Assembly: GCA_964389285.1 (NCBI GenBank)
Contig: CAYMCZ010000003.1
Location: 62,001 to 126,000, forward strand
Reading direction: 5' to 3'
Length of the DNA stretch: 64,000 bases
DNA from: Alectryocaccobium sp964389285
GTDB taxonomy: Bacteria; Bacillota; Clostridia; Lachnospirales; Lachnospiraceae
Translations under genes and position numbers: made by a program
The notes under the pieces: model-generated
What the model was told of the DNA's origin: nothing
Seen by the model: only the letters and a program-made list of their open reading frames with translations
The model's database searches: none
Shown: positions 62,241 to 64,000 of the stretch, one piece after another
Position numbering within the stretch: position 1 is the stretch's first letter
Layout: each line of letters begins with the position of its first letter

Positions 62241-64000
62241 TTACTGTTTTCCTGAGGCTTTTCTTCTTTTTTCCTGCGTCGGACGCCCCTTTATCTTCCT
62301 CGGCGGAATCAGGCACTTCTTTTTATCGAAGCCTATGAGGTCCCTCCGTCCGGTTTTTAATAAGGCCTCCCTGACCAGCTCATAATTTTCAGGTTTGGAA
62401 TACTGAAGCAGGGCTCTTTGCATGCTTTTTTCGTGCGCATTTTTGGGGACATATACCGGCTTCATGGTTCTGGGATCCAGGCCGGTATAATACATAACCG
62501 TGGAAAGGGTGGAGGGCGTCGGATAAAAATCCTGCACCTGCTGCGGAATAAACCCCATATCACGGATGTATTCCGCCATTTCCACGGCTTCCGTAAGTCC
62601 GCATCCCGGATGCGAAGACATCAGATACGGAACAATATACTGTTTATTTTTGCTTTTTTTGTTCAGGTCTTCCACTGCCCTGCAGAATTTTCCGTATATT
62701 TCATGCTCCGGTTTGCCCATATAATACAGCACCTTATCCGAAACATGCTCCGGCGCGGTTCTGAGCTGTCCGCTTATGTGATGCTTACACAATTCCTTTA
62801 AAAACTCCCGGCTTTTATCTGCCATAACATAATCAAAGCGCACCCCTGATCTGATAAATACTTTCTTTACCTCCGGCAGCTCTTTTAGCTTACGCAGCAG
62901 CGAAATATAGTCCGAATGATCGGCAATCAGGCTTCCGCATGGTTTCGGAAAAAGACATTGTTTATCCGTACACATACCTTTTTCAGCCTGTTTCTTACAG
63001 GAAGGCTGCCTGAAATTCGCCGTAGGCCCTCCCACATCATGTATATATCCTTTAAAATCAGGATCCTTTGTCATCTCTCTCGCTTCTTTGAGCAAAGAAT
63101 CGTGGCTCCTGACCTGAAGTCTTCTTCCCTGATGAAAAGCGAGGGCGCAGAAGCTGCATCCGCCGAAGCATCCCCTGCAGCTTGTAAGCGAGAAGCGCAC
63201 CTCCGACAAAGCCGGCACTCCGCCGTCCTTTTCATAAACCGGATGATATTCATTCCTGTACGGAAGTCCATATACTTCATCCATCTCACGCACCGACAGA
63301 GGCGGCTGCGGCGGGTTTTGAACCACATATCTGTTTTCACCGTATTTTTCTATCAGGGCTTTTGCGGTAATATGATCCGTATTGCGGTACTGTACGGTGA
63401 AACTTTTCGCGTAAGTCTTTTTATCGGCTTCGATATCTTTAAAATCCGGCAGAATTATCCCGTCATATACATTTGAAATATCCCTTGTTTTATATACGGT
63501 TCCGGGCACAAATGTAATGTCTTTAATGTCGATTCCCGAATCCAGCGCCTGCGCCGTTTCGATCACGGAACGCTCTCCCATACCGTACAGCAGCAGATCC
63601 GCGCCCGAATCCAGAAGGATCGAGCGTTTGATTTTGCCGGACCAGTAATCATAATGCGCGAGTCTTCTCAGACTGGCTTCGATGCCGCCTATAATAACCG
63701 GAGTGTTTTTATATTTTCGTTTTATCAGATTACAGTAAACGATAGTTGCGTTATCCGGCCTGCGCCCTCTTTTGCCTCCGGGAGAATAAACATCCCGGTT
63801 TCGGGGTTTTTTATTAACCGTGTAATGATTTACCATGGAATCCATGTTGCCCGCCGTAACCAGAAAAGCGAGTCTGGGGCGTCCGAATACGGCTATGCTC
63901 TCCTCATCTCTCCAGTCCGGCTGTGAAATGACTGCAACCTTAAAACCGTATCTTTCCAGAAGCCGGCTGATTATGGCGTGCCCGAAAGAAGAATGATCCA
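62241..64000 (-). CDS. YgiQ-family radical SAM protein (5' end outside window)
   Basis: The frame is open to the window edge, giving 585 residues plus a partial codon; the ATG at 63845 is internal. The upstream part reads 'DHSSFGHAIISRLLERYGF' and 'GRPRLAFLVTAGNMDSMV', typical of the YgiQ N-terminal (B12-binding-like) domain. The radical SAM cluster is 'GCFGGCSFCALAFHQGR' (Cx3Cx2C). The C-terminal DUF3362-type segment contains 'QDFYPTPSTLSTVMYYTG' and 'KSMQRALLQY'. The reaction is not known. Nearly the whole protein is present. Confidence 0.95.
   Translation of the reverse strand, partial: DHSSFGHAIISRLLERYGFKVAVISQPDWRDEESIAVFGRPRLAFLVTAGNMDSMVNHYTVNKKPRNRDVYSPGGKRGRRPDNATIVYCNLIKRKYKNTPVIIGGIEASLRRLAHYDYWSGKIKRSILLDSGADLLLYGMGERSVIETAQALDSGIDIKDITFVPGTVYKTRDISNVYDGIILPDFKDIEADKKTYAKSFTVQYRNTDHITAKALIEKYGENRYVVQNPPQPPLSVREMDEVYGLPYRNEYHPVYEKDGGVPALSEVRFSLTSCRGCFGGCSFCALAFHQGRRLQVRSHDSLLKEAREMTKDPDFKGYIHDVGGPTANFRQPSCKKQAEKGMCTDKQCLFPKPCGSLIADHSDYISLLRKLKELPEVKKVFIRSGVRFDYVMADKSREFLKELCKHHISGQLRTAPEHVSDKVLYYMGKPEHEIYGKFCRAVEDLNKKSKNKQYIVPYLMSSHPGCGLTEAVEMAEYIRDMGFIPQQVQDFYPTPSTLSTVMYYTGLDPRTMKPVYVPKNAHEKSMQRALLQYSKPENYELVREALLKTGRRDLIGFDKKKCLIPPRKIKGRPTQEKRRKASGKQ

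Noticed and set aside
62241..63845. Complete gene starting at the ATG at 63845
   Set aside because: The frame continues to the window edge with YgiQ-like sequence upstream of that Met, so the true start is outside.

Overview
The window looks like chromosomal DNA of an anaerobic, Gram-positive member of the Clostridia, most probably a Lachnospiraceae-type gut or rumen bacterium. The grounds are the Gram-positive str operon (rpsL-rpsG-fusA-tuf), strong SD sequences and sigma-A promoters, an M3-type [FeFe] hydrogenase, secreted proteins built from GBS/Bsp-like repeats, and a moderate G+C content. The family assignment is inference. I saw no tRNA, rRNA, CRISPR array, phage gene or transposase.

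Layout. 1-645 is the 3' part of an unrecognised plus-strand gene. About 0.67-29.8 kb, all on the minus strand, is a cell-envelope locus. It holds single and tandem-domain GT2 glycosyltransferases, a large multipass membrane protein, a DUF2304/GT2 pair, dTDP-rhamnose genes rfbA, rfbB and rfbC (no rfbD seen), an MdoB-like sulfatase/phosphotransferase, a Wzx-like flippase, alanine racemase and an Lrp-type regulator. In its middle, three very large secreted proteins stand in a row. Each carries 8-9 GBS/Bsp-like repeats, joined to NlpC/P60, L,D-transpeptidase and a putative lysozyme-like domain respectively. The likely picture is a rhamnose-containing surface glycan made by the GT and rfb genes, flipped and decorated, with the repeat proteins acting on the wall that carries it.

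29.8-39.4 kb is housekeeping: a GH13 amylase, ftsH, tilS, divIC, rqcP, hup, a phosphoglucomutase and cca. 39.5-40.1 kb is a gene-poor 0.7-kb stretch. It holds two tandem short transcription units with near-consensus promoters, matched 7-codon SD-led reading frames and an identical 35-nt terminator-like hairpin. This is the most unusual non-coding signal in the window. 40.1-44.2 kb holds an aldo/keto reductase homologue lacking two catalytic residues, a MATE transporter fused to a GHKL ATPase domain, and two small membrane proteins.

44.2-48.7 kb carries phosphoglycerate mutase, hpf, tatD and metG, with a 226-bp composite palindrome between the first two. 48.7-52.5 kb is a second surface cluster: a glycan-binding membrane protein, a signal-anchored protein and a second L,D-transpeptidase whose repeats are eroded. 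53.0-57.7 kb is the str operon. 57.7-58.4 kb has two small Cys-containing proteins. 58.6-62.2 kb is a two-gene redox operon: a NuoF-Fe/S plus GltD fusion with [FeFe] hydrogenase. The window ends inside a YgiQ-type radical SAM gene.
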